A stretch of DNA of 64,000 nt from Vibrio owensii CAIM 1854 = LMG 25443 (GCF_000817815.1 NZ_JPRD01000015.1:1-64000), one strand, 5' to 3'. Positions 1 through 8,784 are shown, counted from the first letter of the stretch. Notes: generated from the letters alone by a model not told the origin. A program made the numbers and translations.

Positions 1-1
1 A

Positions 2-979
2 GGCAATAGCTCTCAAGGTGGAGATTCACTCAAAGGTGGAGAGAATAATGGTAATGAGCCCGTATCTTTTCATGATAAAGACAAGTCAAATATGCTTCAG
101 CAAAGTTTGCAGGGGTATGATTCGTCTGATCGAGTAAATGAATCTGAGAAAGCTTTTGAACGATTGTTAGAAACAGCAACGGATGCCAGCACTATTCCAA
201 CTCCGTCAGCTGAAGGTAAGCCGATTAACACTAACGTTGGTCTCACAGCAGAGGAGCGTTCGAATGTTAAGATGGCTAAGGGGATGATTCTTCGTCCTTT
301 AAGGGCAGCATTGAAATCAAAAGACTGGGTTAAAAACTCATTCGGAAGACGCGGCGAGCGACTTGCTCAAGACAGGTTGTATCGAGCGTTGATTGATGGA
401 AAATGCATGGAGACTGAAACCGTTTCTAAAAGTGAAAATACTGCGGTAACGACACTTTTGGATATGTCCTCGTCTATGAAGGACAGTATGGATGGAGGTC
501 GAAATTCAGGTCCGCGTCGTTGCGATGTTGCTGAACAAGTAATGCTCGCATTGAGTTCTGCGCTTGACCAATTAAAGGTTGTGAATTCTGCGTATTTCTT
601 CCAAACGGATGAAAACACAGGTTCAATTATCCGCCCTTATAAAACTTTTAAAGAAAAAGCCAAAACTATGGAAAAACGCATTGGTATCACACCATCAGGC
701 GGGACTCCAACAGGTGAGGCTCTTTGGAAAGCACTTGTTGATATCAATCAACGTCGAGAACCACGAAAGGTAATTTATATAATTACTGACGGCTGTGCTC
801 AGAGTGCAACACAACTGCAGGCAGGTTATGAACTAGCTGAATCATTAGGTATTGAGATTTATACAGTACTGATTGGTTTGGATTGGAAGTATGACTTTGC
901 TCAGGATAAGTTTTGTCGAGTATTTAATGCTCGTGACTTAGGTCGCGCATTCAAAGACATTACTATCAAATCTATCTAA
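2..979 (+). CDS. CobT-like VWA domain protein (5' end outside window)
   Basis: The reading frame is open from the left edge, so the start lies outside the window; the first internal ATG is at 92. The C-terminal part is a von Willebrand A fold of the cobaltochelatase CobT type. Counting from that ATG, the MIDAS motif DMSSS is at about 124-128, the conserved Thr sits in SGGTPTGE near 203, and ITDG follows near 231. CobT-like VWA proteins usually work with a MoxR/CobS-type AAA+ ATPase to remodel or metallate a partner; on plasmids and phages the substrate is generally unknown. A CobS-like partner would be expected just upstream. The visible N-terminus is low-complexity and acidic, as in CobT. 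Family assignment is good; a role in cobalamin synthesis is unlikely in this context. Confidence 0.8.
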   Translation, partial: GNSSQGGDSLKGGENNGNEPVSFHDKDKSNMLQQSLQGYDSSDRVNESEKAFERLLETATDASTIPTPSAEGKPINTNVGLTAEERSNVKMAKGMILRPLRAALKSKDWVKNSFGRRGERLAQDRLYRALIDGKCMETETVSKSENTAVTTLLDMSSSMKDSMDGGRNSGPRRCDVAEQVMLALSSALDQLKVVNSAYFFQTDENTGSIIRPYKTFKEKAKTMEKRIGITPSGGTPTGEALWKALVDINQRREPRKVIYIITDGCAQSATQLQAGYELAESLGIEIYTVLIGLDWKYDFAQDKFCRVFNARDLGRAFKDITIKSI

Positions 980-992
980 TTTAACCAACCCA

Positions 993-1043
993 CAAGGGGC
1001 TACTATTTCCCCCTTGCGGGGTATATGTAGCCCTATTTTATTT
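993..1043 (+). promoter_or_regulatory. Leader with two mutually exclusive hairpins (attenuator-like)
   Basis: CAAGGGG (993-999) pairs perfectly with CCCCTTG (1010-1016). GGGCTAC (997-1003), which overlaps the first arm, pairs perfectly with GTAGCCC (1027-1033), and CCCC/GGGG can pair inside that loop. The second hairpin is followed by TATTTTATTT (1034-1043), so it can act as an intrinsic terminator; the first would prevent it. The element lies between the VWA gene and the small gene at 1055. It may be only a branched terminator; attenuation is inference. Confidence 0.5.
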
Positions 1044-1054
1044 AGGAGCTACTT

Positions 1055-1294
1055 ATGAATACTGAAACAACACAGTCCAAAAATGAGTTGTTTTTGGTAG
1101 ATCGAAGAGATGGTAAACTTGGAGTTCATTTTCGTTCTGTGGTTGACGCAGAAGGAAAAGTTCAACCAATACCTAGAGAACTAAAACACTACATCGGCTC
1201 AATTCCAATTGAGCGTGATGGAAGTTTTTCTGAGGTCCGTATGCCTTTCGACGAATACCTTAAGCAAGTTAATTTGGCTAAAGCTAAGAAATAG
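1055..1294 (+). CDS. Small hypothetical protein
   Basis: A 79-residue soluble protein starting at ATG 1055 after AGGAGC (1045-1050). It has no cysteines, signal peptide or membrane segment, and is mixed basic and acidic with a lysine-rich C-terminus. It sits directly behind the two-hairpin leader and 12 bases before the primase-like gene, whose start has its own AGGAG, so the two are almost certainly cotranscribed. I do not recognise a family. A partner or regulator of the downstream replication-type protein is possible from position alone. Confidence 0.75.
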   Translation: MNTETTQSKNELFLVDRRDGKLGVHFRSVVDAEGKVQPIPRELKHYIGSIPIERDGSFSEVRMPFDEYLKQVNLAKAKK

Positions 1295-1306
1295 GAGCGA
1301 CACGAT

Positions 1307-2578
1307 ATGAGTGACAAGATCGATGATAGCAAGGATGTATTCAAACTTGTGAAGTCAATCGCTGATTATACTCAAGTGTATGCTCGGCTTGGCTGTGGTC
1401 ACATAATCAACTCGGGAAAGTTAAAGCGCCATTGGCCTTGTCCTAAAACCGATAACTCGGGGTCATCTAAATCAACAAAATTTAGATTACACAAGGACTT
1501 TGCTACAAACGGAAGATGCATTCACAACGATGTAAATAATGGTCAGTATATGGGCATTATTGAATTCACAATGTGGATGTACAATCTTGGCGAAATTGAT
1601 GCTGCAATGGAAGTGCTGGATGCTGCAGGGATACAATATGAAGATCTGAGAAGAGATTCGAATCGTCCCCGCATGAATGAAGGTGCAACACCAGTACCAA
1701 CTTTAACTCCGGAGCTTATAGCAGAACGCAAACAGACAGAGTTTGCCAAGGGTAAGCGAGCAGTAGAATCAATTGCAAAGATTTGGTCAGCGGGTGTTCC
1801 ACTCACCAATCCCAATGCACTTGATCTGCTCGATAAATACATGCAAGAACGTGGGCTACCACCAGGTCATGCGGCAAAAATGCCACAGCACCTGCGAGTT
1901 CACTTTAACTTGCTATATCCTGGCTACTACAGAGAATCAGAAAAAGCTGCATGGTATGCAGGTGTGATGGTTCCAATGTGTGATGCGACTGGTAAGCGAT
2001 GCAATTTTCATCGTCATTACTTTCAAAAGAAAACTGGTAAGAAAATCCCTGAAGACAACAGAAAACTCATGATGGAAGCGCCATGGTCACTAGAGCCTGG
2101 TTCTTTCCTTGAATATGATGAGCCGGAAGTGTTCGAAGGTGAAAATGGAGAGAAAAGTGCTCTTATCCAAGTTGGTGAGGGTATGGAAACAATGGAAGGC
2201 GTTCGTGCGGGTACCAATTTGCCAGTGCAGCCAATGTTTTCTGATTATTTCTTGAAAAATTACCAACCGCCAGTAATTGAAGGCGTGAAACCTGAAAATT
2301 ATTTTATTGAAATTTATGAAGATAAAGATGTTTCAGGTGCTGGAACGAGAGCTTGTAATGCGTTAGCCCAAAGGCTTACAAAATTAGGTTATCGTTGCCG
2401 CAAACATGTCCCGCCAATGGATATTCCGGAAGGAGCTAAAGGCGTGGATTGGTTAGATGTCTGGAACAAATTAGGTGTTATGGCATTCCATGAGGAATTG
2501 CGTGACCCTGATTTGGAACAGGCACAGTTGGAAAGGGAAGAAGCTTTAAAAGCTGAAGCCAACATCCAAATGACCTAA
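1307..2578 (+). CDS. Toprim domain primase-like protein with N-terminal zinc motif
   Basis: A 423-residue protein. The N-terminal part has a zinc-finger-like arrangement (C30, H32, C45, C71, H73) resembling the CHC2-type finger of DnaG and phage or plasmid primases. The C-terminal third is toprim-like: VGEGMETMEG (about 290-300) supplies the catalytic Glu, and IYEDKDVSGAGTRA (about 337-350) supplies the DxD segment followed by the usual helix. This is the layout of primase or helicase-primase accessory proteins on mobile elements, which act in priming replication or transferred single strands. No helicase motif is seen. The gene ends at a strong terminator and is probably cotranscribed with the small gene before it. 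Confidence 0.75.
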   Translation: MSDKIDDSKDVFKLVKSIADYTQVYARLGCGHIINSGKLKRHWPCPKTDNSGSSKSTKFRLHKDFATNGRCIHNDVNNGQYMGIIEFTMWMYNLGEIDAAMEVLDAAGIQYEDLRRDSNRPRMNEGATPVPTLTPELIAERKQTEFAKGKRAVESIAKIWSAGVPLTNPNALDLLDKYMQERGLPPGHAAKMPQHLRVHFNLLYPGYYRESEKAAWYAGVMVPMCDATGKRCNFHRHYFQKKTGKKIPEDNRKLMMEAPWSLEPGSFLEYDEPEVFEGENGEKSALIQVGEGMETMEGVRAGTNLPVQPMFSDYFLKNYQPPVIEGVKPENYFIEIYEDKDVSGAGTRACNALAQRLTKLGYRCRKHVPPMDIPEGAKGVDWLDVWNKLGVMAFHEELRDPDLEQAQLEREEALKAEANIQMT

Positions 2579-2589
2579 AACTTAATTAA

Positions 2590-2620
2590 CCCCGAACCTT
2601 ATGGTTCGGGGTTTTTTTTT
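2590..2620 (+). terminator. Rho-independent terminator after primase-like gene
   Basis: A perfect 9-bp stem, CCCCGAACC (2590-2598) with GGTTCGGGG (2603-2611), a 4-base loop and nine T residues (2612-2620). It separates the plus-strand primase-like gene from the convergent minus-strand gene ending at 2635. Confidence 0.93.
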
Positions 2621-2634
2621 CCAAAAAATTGTGG

Positions 2635-3963
2635 TCAATCGAGGTATCGAGAATGGTGGACATATTTCTTTGGAGACCAATCGCACAGATCAAGAGCTTC
2701 GCTAATGGCGTGTTTCATCCACATTCGTTTGAAGAAAACATCATTCCAAGCGTCGTTGCCAGCCATTAATGCAATCTCCACTAAATCTTTTTTCTGTATA
2801 AAGATGTTGCTTTGAGTGCCATCAACAAACTCCAAAGCTGCATATGCACCAATTAATTCGCCGCGGGCTGAATCCTTAGTGAAGTCAGGAGATATATGGG
2901 TAACAAAATCATTGTTCTGAAGTTCAAAGTTATCGTTGCTAAACACTACATCAGCGGTGACTGACTTTAGTCCCGCATAAGAATACGCTCTGTGAAGCTT
3001 ACCACGCACAGTTTCATAGATATTTAGCACTATGACTCCATCTTTCTCATGACAAGGTCTTGCCGACACGTACAACTCGCCTGAGATGGGCGTCAGAGAT
3101 AAGTTCTTTTCTGCTGCTACGCTAGCGAGGTTATAAGATTCCATGGCAATCCGCTCTTCACCGAAATGATATTCAGCCGCGATTCGGGCTAGGCTAAAGG
3201 ATAGGAACATTGCTTCCTGATGGAAATTGTCACGCCACAGTTTGCTGAAGTTCTCGAGGTAACTCTTTCTGGCATTGATGGTATTGAACGCGACTTGGTA
3301 TGCCTTATTAATGGCTTCAGTTGAATTGAAAGTGTGAAAGTTTCGTAACTCATGAAGAGTCATCAAATCTCTCAACTCTTGGCTCAAACCACTTTTATTA
3401 AGACGATAAATTGCTCGGTAAAGTGCTGTCTCAAGCATGATAAGCTCTAATACTTTATGATCGAGCCTTGCTGATGCCGGTACTAGCTTTTTTGCTTCGC
3501 TCAAAGATACGTATCCGTATACGTTCTGGCCGGAATACGAACCCGAAAACAAAGCACCTGTAGGTTGAGTTTCCTGCTTGTCGGAATATTGAACCTTACC
3601 ATTAGTTAACATCACCTTTGAATCATCGCCAAAAAACGAAAAGTTAACCACATGAAGTTTAGGATCTGACCGATGACAACAGGTTAATCCCTTCGCAGTC
3701 ATTACTGGGAAGAAGTCCCATTCAATCAGCTCATTTGGAGTTATCTCAATACTAGGCTCTTTCGGCAGCTTATTGCTATTTTTGTTTAAAGCCAACATGA
3801 AATAGTCTGCAAATGCGACGTTAGAATAAGCTTCTTGAGATGCACCTTCTTTTAAGCATGTTTGTCGGGAGAATTCAGTATACGAGCGGAGAATAGATGC
3901 ATTAAGCGAATTAGCATTGATAAACTGTGTTAGCTCGATATCTCTTGGGGTCATTATTTTCAC
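2635..3963 (-). CDS. RecT-like protein, probably two modules
   Basis: A 442-residue protein. Residues about 285-430 match the RecT annealase pattern: a beta-rich stretch (AYSYAGLKSVTADVVF), then ARGELIGAYAALEF (366-379), equivalent to the RecT signature DRG-x-VGAYA, then a polar KKDL helix and a closing helix ending in DLCDW. Residues about 70-190 (VVNFSFFGDD, GSYSGQNVYGYVSLSEAKKL) look like a diverged first copy, so the protein may hold two modules. RecT-type proteins bind single-stranded DNA and anneal complementary strands. The same fold is recognisable twice in the protein at 8932-10557, and the two are probably paralogs. No exonuclease partner is adjacent. The RecT call is by pattern, not by search; the N-terminal copy is the weaker part. 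Confidence 0.55.
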   Translation of the reverse strand: MKIMTPRDIELTQFINANSLNASILRSYTEFSRQTCLKEGASQEAYSNVAFADYFMLALNKNSNKLPKEPSIEITPNELIEWDFFPVMTAKGLTCCHRSDPKLHVVNFSFFGDDSKVMLTNGKVQYSDKQETQPTGALFSGSYSGQNVYGYVSLSEAKKLVPASARLDHKVLELIMLETALYRAIYRLNKSGLSQELRDLMTLHELRNFHTFNSTEAINKAYQVAFNTINARKSYLENFSKLWRDNFHQEAMFLSFSLARIAAEYHFGEERIAMESYNLASVAAEKNLSLTPISGELYVSARPCHEKDGVIVLNIYETVRGKLHRAYSYAGLKSVTADVVFSNDNFELQNNDFVTHISPDFTKDSARGELIGAYAALEFVDGTQSNIFIQKKDLVEIALMAGNDAWNDVFFKRMWMKHAISEALDLCDWSPKKYVHHSRYLD

Positions 3964-4037
3964 TCAAACATAGGTAAGACATAGAGCATTGCTAAGGTGA
4001 ATTGGGGGGTAGCTTTACTCTATGTCTTGATAGGGGC

Positions 4038-4634
4038 TTACTGTTTCTGCTGGGCTTGCTTTTCCAAACCAGAAATATAAGTTTCAAGCTCTTTGATCTT
4101 TTGAAGGTTCGCATCTTTTTCGCGTGCTGCGGTCAACATGTCTGCCTGAGCTTTAGCTGGTAGATAAGCTTGAATGAAGACACGGAACTCACCAGTTTTC
4201 GGATCAGGAATTACAACGCGTTCAGTGATTTCATGGCCGAACAAGCCTGCCTGATTAACACGAGCTTCAATGTTTTCTTCTCGGATTACTGAGTTAGAAC
4301 CGCCAGAGTTAGTGATACTCGATGACTCCAAAGAGGTAATCTCCGTAGCAATGTGCTTGATAAGGTTTTGCTCAGCAAGAAGCACAGCCTGGTTGATCGC
4401 AAATTGAATATCTTCGTTTGTTGCAGTGGCAACAGAGTATAAAGCTCCGCGTGCACCGCGAGGTGGGTTTAGGTACCACTCAGGAGTTCCATCCAACAGC
4501 GCTTGCGTTGAAGCTGCTTGGTTTTTGATTGTAATCTGCTCGGCAGAAAGGGTTTCAGTTTGCTCAGGGTTACTAGAACATGCAGTAATTGCGCTAACAA
4601 GCATCGCTGAAATTGTAAGCTGTTTTAAATTCAT
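4038..4634 (-). CDS. LPP20-type lipoprotein
   Basis: A 198-residue protein with a lipoprotein signal peptide: short basic start, hydrophobic stretch and lipobox AITAC with the acylated Cys near residue 19. The mature part holds the GTPEWYLNPP motif and a following mixed alpha/beta region typical of the LPP20/LpoB-like family, ending in a charged coiled-coil tail (about 165-198) rich in Gln, Lys and Glu. The start is supported by AAGGAC a few bases upstream. LPP20-family proteins are outer-membrane or periplasmic lipoproteins of poorly known role; some resemble peptidoglycan-synthase activators. Its minus-strand neighbours are not closely spaced, so it is probably its own unit. Confidence 0.75.
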   Translation of the reverse strand: MNLKQLTISAMLVSAITACSSNPEQTETLSAEQITIKNQAASTQALLDGTPEWYLNPPRGARGALYSVATATNEDIQFAINQAVLLAEQNLIKHIATEITSLESSSITNSGGSNSVIREENIEARVNQAGLFGHEITERVVIPDPKTGEFRVFIQAYLPAKAQADMLTAAREKDANLQKIKELETYISGLEKQAQQKQ

Positions 4635-4814
4635 AAACTGTCCTTTAGAAAGTTTTTAATAACTTAAATGATTAGTGTTTTTCAGCTTGCGTTGAAGCTG
4701 TTGGAGTCACTATAGCAAAATCTATTGAAAAGCTTCTGATCTTATTATATTTCAAAGAATGGATTATAAGTAATTGAAATGTAGGATATTGGAAGCTGCA
4801 TGGTGACGTGCGCG

Positions 4815-5318
4815 TTAATTAAAATACCAATGGCAAGACATTGCAAGTGATGAAACATAAATTATAACATGGGCTACACCACTACTTAATGCTGGGATTC
4901 TGAACTTATATCGAAGTGGATAAAAAAGAGGCACCCCCGCGTAACTGAAGAGATCTGCAAAAAGGTGGCTAAGGTAGCCGATAGCTAGAGGCCACATGAA
5001 TAAAACATACAAATCAGTCGAGCCGTTAACTGTAAAGATGTAGGTTTTCAGAGCCCAGGCAATAGCGATAATAGCAAGCAAAGAATGCGTTATCCCACGA
5101 TGTCCGAAAATGCCGGACAAAGGGTAACTGATGAATGGAACTTTTGACCCAAACGAACTATCTGGTGTATCGACGTCAGGTAACAATGCCCCGAATAAAC
5201 ATACGAACATGCCGAGATAAAACAAATGAGGTTGTTGAAAAAGCACAAAATCTGGCATCAATTTGGCTGAGACCAAATAAGCGCTTGCTGCCATTGCAAA
5301 ATGACCAGTTACATTCAC
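4815..5318 (-). CDS. YdjM-type inner-membrane metal-dependent hydrolase
   Basis: A 167-residue membrane protein of the YdjM/DUF457 family. Family motifs visible are LFGALLPDVDTPDS (metal-binding acidic motif on a loop), GHRGITHSLL and SHLFADLFSYAGVPLFYPL, separated by four or so hydrophobic segments. The start is GTG (5316-5318 on this strand) with GGAG eight bases upstream. In E. coli ydjM is SOS-regulated and its enzymatic role is unproven; the hydrolase name comes from the conserved His/Asp pattern. A 16-base inverted repeat lies upstream at 5354-5369 and could be an operator. Confidence 0.85.
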   Translation of the reverse strand: MNVTGHFAMAASAYLVSAKLMPDFVLFQQPHLFYLGMFVCLFGALLPDVDTPDSSFGSKVPFISYPLSGIFGHRGITHSLLAIIAIAWALKTYIFTVNGSTDLYVLFMWPLAIGYLSHLFADLFSYAGVPLFYPLRYKFRIPALSSGVAHVIIYVSSLAMSCHWYFN

Positions 5319-5353
5319 GATAGTTACTCCAATAAATTGCGAAATTTACGCAG

Positions 5354-5369
5354 ATGTACTTCAGTACAT
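5354..5369. promoter_or_regulatory. 16-bp inverted repeat, possible operator
   Basis: ATGTAC-TTCA-GTACAT is a perfect 6-bp dyad with a 4-base spacer, located between the divergent starts at 5318 (minus) and 5527 (plus). It has the size of a dimeric repressor site but lacks the CTGT/ACAG arms of an enterobacterial LexA box. Confidence 0.35.
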
Positions 5370-5431
5370 GTTTGGGTACTCATAGGGGGTTAGATTCAAG
5401 TGTATCATAGGTGAAAGTTAGTTAAACAATA

Positions 5432-5480
5432 CTGATCAGATTACATTTGCCATAAAGTCTCATTTAGAAAAAGGTAATGT
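5432..5480 (+). promoter_or_regulatory. YTGATC-N37 promoter, site 1
   Basis: CTGATCAGATTAC starts at 5432; after the hexamer, 37 bases separate it from the -10 box TAATGT (5475-5480). No TTGACA-like -35 box is visible. It would drive the cluster starting at 5527. Confidence 0.6.
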
Positions 5481-5526
5481 CCAGGTAGTTTACGCAAATT
5501 AAAGTGATTATGGGGACTGTCTAACA

Positions 5527-6222
5527 ATGACCAACAGACGTAAATCAAAGAAGATATCTAAAGTTGAGCGAGTACTGAGTAATGACTTGCGGCATGTACC
5601 TTACAATCAGCTTGTCGCAAGTGGTTTTTCTGATGAAGAAGTGGCCCGTGAACTAGATAGACGCGACCACCTTAAGGAAGGAGATTATGGTTACCGTTTT
5701 TATCCATCCTTAAATTCTGTGAACCAAGCAAGTTTAATCCTAACTCATCACTATATTGGCGACCGTTCATCTGGAAACAATGTTGGTCTTGTAAGATGGA
5801 TGCGTGAATCTTGCGAAGACGCATGGGCCGAAAAAGAACTAATTTTGCCGCAAATTTACAGATCTCGATATCTTGGTGTCTATTGGTTTTTCAAAACCAA
5901 CAATGACAACAATAGCATTCAATTGATGTGGGTCAGCCATGAGAAAGAATACTCAAAACAAACTCAATCTTTTAAAGTAGACAAAAGGATTGATATAACA
6001 CAACATATTCTTAATCGCGTAACTCTCAGAATGTACGAGCTATTCTTGAAATCTTGCTCAGGGTTGGGAGTAGTAGAATGGGTTCAACAAATCTTTCTCA
6101 GTTCTTTGAACAAGTTATTTGCTGATTGTCATGAGCTTGAGTATGATAAGTATAACTTCGTAACGGCAGTCAATACCCCCGGCTGTCTGACACTTGTTAC
6201 TGTCACAGAGAAAAATCGATGA
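5527..6222 (+). CDS. Hypothetical protein, basic N-terminus
   Basis: A 231-residue soluble protein starting at ATG 5527 after GGGGA. The first 15 residues are strongly basic (TNRRKSKKISK). Around residues 20-45 there is a short helical segment followed by SDEEVARELDRRD, which could be a helix-turn-helix-like element, but I cannot name a family. It is the first gene after promoter site 1 and overlaps the next gene by four bases (ATGA), so translation is coupled to the lipoprotein and the nuclease-like protein that follow. Confidence 0.75.
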   Translation: MTNRRKSKKISKVERVLSNDLRHVPYNQLVASGFSDEEVARELDRRDHLKEGDYGYRFYPSLNSVNQASLILTHHYIGDRSSGNNVGLVRWMRESCEDAWAEKELILPQIYRSRYLGVYWFFKTNNDNNSIQLMWVSHEKEYSKQTQSFKVDKRIDITQHILNRVTLRMYELFLKSCSGLGVVEWVQQIFLSSLNKLFADCHELEYDKYNFVTAVNTPGCLTLVTVTEKNR

Positions 6223-6698
6223 AAAAATTAATAGCTATTACAGCGGTAGCTTTAGTGCTGTCCGCCTGCGACAATGGTCCAGATAAAACAAGTACAGCTA
6301 GTGATTCACCTGCAACGACTGTTGAGCAAGTTGAACAGAACGAAACAACGCAGGCACCTAAAGTCAAACATGTTGCTGACGAAAAGACCCAGAACTATGT
6401 TGATGAACTTTATGCACAAGCTGATGAACATATGAAAGATGTACTGAGCACAATTATTCGACCATATTCCGCTCTTACAGAAAGTCAGAAACAAAACTCA
6501 AAGCAAGTCGCAATCAATGAGCTTCACCGCGACCCTAAGTCTGGTGAGTGGAGTGCTGTAATCGACTTCCTTAATTCTGAACACAGCGTTAAGGTCCCTG
6601 TGAATGGATTCGACAGCTTTCTAGTTAATGGAGTTGCTTACGAGATTGTGAAATCTGAAGACGGTCAATTATATGCGATGCAGCAAGGTTCTAACTAA
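6219..6698 (+). CDS. Small lipoprotein
   Basis: A 159-residue protein with a clear lipoprotein signal: MKKLIAITAVALVLSAC, lipobox LSAC. After a Thr/Glu-rich linker (about 20-55) follows a compact domain in which a helix (NYVDELYAQADEHM) precedes a beta-rich segment ending in SVKVPVNGFDSFLVNG. I do not recognise the family. It overlaps the gene before by four bases and the S1/P1-like gene after it by 26 bases, so the three are one translationally linked unit. Confidence 0.75.
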   Translation: MKKLIAITAVALVLSACDNGPDKTSTASDSPATTVEQVEQNETTQAPKVKHVADEKTQNYVDELYAQADEHMKDVLSTIIRPYSALTESQKQNSKQVAINELHRDPKSGEWSAVIDFLNSEHSVKVPVNGFDSFLVNGVAYEIVKSEDGQLYAMQQGSN

Positions 6699-7491
6699 GG
6701 CACTAGCTCTATCGTCTATCCTATTGTCTGGGTTAGCTACTGCGGCCTGGACGCATGGAAGTTACAGTAACATTCTAAATACAGCTTTAAAGTATCAACC
6801 TCAGTTCGAGACTAAGTTACGTAGTTCCAGTGCGGATATCAAAATGGGCGCAGATATACGGTATGACCTATCTACCTTGAGAAAGGCGTACACACGTAAA
6901 ATGCGCCCAATGCCAGATGAATTAGTTAGAATATTCAAAGAACGACATTTCAATATAATTACCATTCCATATTACAAAAATGGCTTCGGTAAGCAGCGAG
7001 CTGGCGGCCTAGATAAGACCGTAGAGTATTTTATGGCTTTCGCAAAGGCTGAAACAGACCAAGACATAAAGCTAATGCTGACAATGTTCGCGACTTATTA
7101 TTACGCGGAATCACATTATCCATCCAGTACAGTCAGCTACTACGACCACAGAACCTTTTCCAGAGGGGACTCCCACGGAAATGAATATTGCCTGTCAAAA
7201 AATAACCCAAGCATACCAAGTTCACTAAATTGTCGCCTCAGCGTGAATTCATTTTGGTCAAAGTTGATAGAAAGAGTTGAGTTAGAAGTTGATGGTGACA
7301 ATGTTGCTTTAGTACCAGTAAAAGCTGTTATTGAAGAAACTGCAAACCTTGCCCCATATGTTTATAGTGTACCTCCGAATTATGGGTTACATCCCCAGTA
7401 CATCGATTTAGCAAATCAGCTAGCTAAACAACAGGGTGAGATCGCTGCGGCCAGGATAGTTGCGTTGTGGAACTGGCTTTATAATCTATAA
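6673..7491 (+). CDS. Secreted S1/P1 nuclease-like protein
   Basis: A 272-residue protein with a signal peptide ending LSGLATAA. The mature protein would start with Trp, which in the S1/P1 nuclease and zinc phospholipase C superfamily is a zinc ligand through its free amino group. Further superfamily-like features follow: YYYAESHYPSS, where the family has a helix with a PLH motif, then GDSHGNEYCL, where it has a GGN motif, and NSFWSKLI, corresponding to the conserved HxxWD/SxW region. S1/P1 enzymes cleave single-stranded nucleic acid or phosphate esters in the periplasm or outside the cell with three zinc ions. Not all zinc ligands can be assigned, so activity is uncertain. The start overlaps the lipoprotein gene. 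Secreted nuclease of the NUC type is four genes downstream. Confidence 0.55.
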   Translation: MRCSKVLTKALALSSILLSGLATAAWTHGSYSNILNTALKYQPQFETKLRSSSADIKMGADIRYDLSTLRKAYTRKMRPMPDELVRIFKERHFNIITIPYYKNGFGKQRAGGLDKTVEYFMAFAKAETDQDIKLMLTMFATYYYAESHYPSSTVSYYDHRTFSRGDSHGNEYCLSKNNPSIPSSLNCRLSVNSFWSKLIERVELEVDGDNVALVPVKAVIEETANLAPYVYSVPPNYGLHPQYIDLANQLAKQQGEIAAARIVALWNWLYNL

Positions 7492-7502
7492 AGGGTGATG
7501 TG

Positions 7503-8762
7503 ATGGCATTAGATTGGAAAATCATAAACAAACACGGTGATGGTAGTAAAGTTGAACGACTATTAAAAGACCCATGGTGGTTGAAATCAGACAAACGCAA
7601 CGAGCCTCGAGCACAGAAAGAATTGCAAAAAATTTACGAGGCAGAACAGCATATTCTGTGCTCTTGCAATGATGCTCGAATGTTCGCTCGATACACAAAC
7701 GAAAAATACCACATCGTTAATCACCCTGTGCTTGGTAGACATAGTACAAAATGCCCATTTTATACTGATATTAGTGGGGAAATATCCCCACATGAATTCG
7801 GTGGGGAAGTAGAGTACAGGGAGATCATGACTTTTTGCCTGCATAATTCACTCAATGAAAATCCGAGTGAGCATGAAATTTGTGAACAGGATGAACCAAA
7901 TGACAAAAATGGTAACCCTAGAAGGCATAAATTACTACGTTTGCTTTATCAACTTTGTCATGACTCTTTTAACTATGTTTACTATGGTCCAGTAGAGAAG
8001 AGACCAAAATCCATTGCTTTGCAAGCTAAACTACATGATGCTGCAGAGACCATTGCTTTTGGTGAATATAAGCTCAAAGACTGGTTGTATTATGGAGCAA
8101 AAGGCCACATGTTCGCTGAACGTAGGCTAAGAGGTTTGAAAAGCTGGAAAGGACCTGGTAGGCCACATTGCTTCCTTATAGAAATTGCTGAGAAAATTGA
8201 TCGTAATGGTAATGAGTTAGCACTGGATGGTGAATCTAAATACTATGAACGTGTCATTTGGCCTGGCAGGGAATCTACATCAGGCCCTTACATCATATTA
8301 AGTAGTCTAGTCAAAGATGATGTGGATAATGATGTGTTTCGCCACACCGCATGTGTTAAACCAATAGTGGCTCATAATGTCTTAATGCCAATTGATAGTA
8401 ACTACGAACGAACCTTTGCGATATCGCTCATCGAGGCAATTAACCGTAACCCGAAGGTAGAGACAGATGATGGTAGGGTAGCCAAATGCACACTGATGAA
8501 GCCGCTAAAACCAATTGAAAGTTTAAAAGGTGAAATGCTCCTCCCTGACTTTATCGTGCAGTGTAAGGTGGGTAAAGAAGTAGTACGGCGTGATATTGTT
8601 GAAGTTATGGGCTTCGGTGACACGGAATACGCGGAAAGAAAGAAACGTTTGATACCCAAAATGAAAGTCGCTTTCCGTGGCGACCGGGTAGTCGAAATCT
8701 CAAAAGATTCGAATGTTGACATAGCCAAGTTTGTTGGTGAAGTTTTTTACTTGCATAAATAA
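7503..8762 (+). CDS. DUF1173-like protein
   Basis: A 419-residue soluble protein; ATG 7503 is preferred because AAGGG lies seven bases upstream (a GTG at 7500 is the alternative). Near residues 50-85 a CSC motif, an RYxxxxYHIV segment and HSTKCPFY form a likely zinc-binding module like that at the start of DUF1173 proteins of conjugative elements. Near the C-terminus LLPDFIVQ and RRDIVEVMGF have the spacing of a PD-(D/E)xK nuclease core (Asp, then Glu-x-Met in place of Glu-x-Lys), followed by a helix. DUF1173 function is not known. The gene begins 11 bases after the nuclease-like gene and ends at a terminator. The family call is by pattern. Confidence 0.5.
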   Translation: MALDWKIINKHGDGSKVERLLKDPWWLKSDKRNEPRAQKELQKIYEAEQHILCSCNDARMFARYTNEKYHIVNHPVLGRHSTKCPFYTDISGEISPHEFGGEVEYREIMTFCLHNSLNENPSEHEICEQDEPNDKNGNPRRHKLLRLLYQLCHDSFNYVYYGPVEKRPKSIALQAKLHDAAETIAFGEYKLKDWLYYGAKGHMFAERRLRGLKSWKGPGRPHCFLIEIAEKIDRNGNELALDGESKYYERVIWPGRESTSGPYIILSSLVKDDVDNDVFRHTACVKPIVAHNVLMPIDSNYERTFAISLIEAINRNPKVETDDGRVAKCTLMKPLKPIESLKGEMLLPDFIVQCKVGKEVVRRDIVEVMGFGDTEYAERKKRLIPKMKVAFRGDRVVEISKDSNVDIAKFVGEVFYLHK

Positions 8763-8784
8763 CGTAATATCAATTTCTAGATAT

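Noticed and set aside
367..618. Minus-strand frame inside the VWA gene
   Set aside because: It runs opposite to a gene with clear domain motifs, has no ribosome site and no domain of its own.
4736..4752. CTGATCTTATTATATTTC
   Set aside because: Candidate -10 box TAGGAT lies at 40 bases and there is no plus-strand gene downstream; the flanking genes are on the minus strand.
5354..5369. LexA box near ydjM-like gene
   Set aside because: YdjM is SOS-controlled in E. coli, but the dyad here lacks the CTGT arms, so it is listed only as an inverted repeat.
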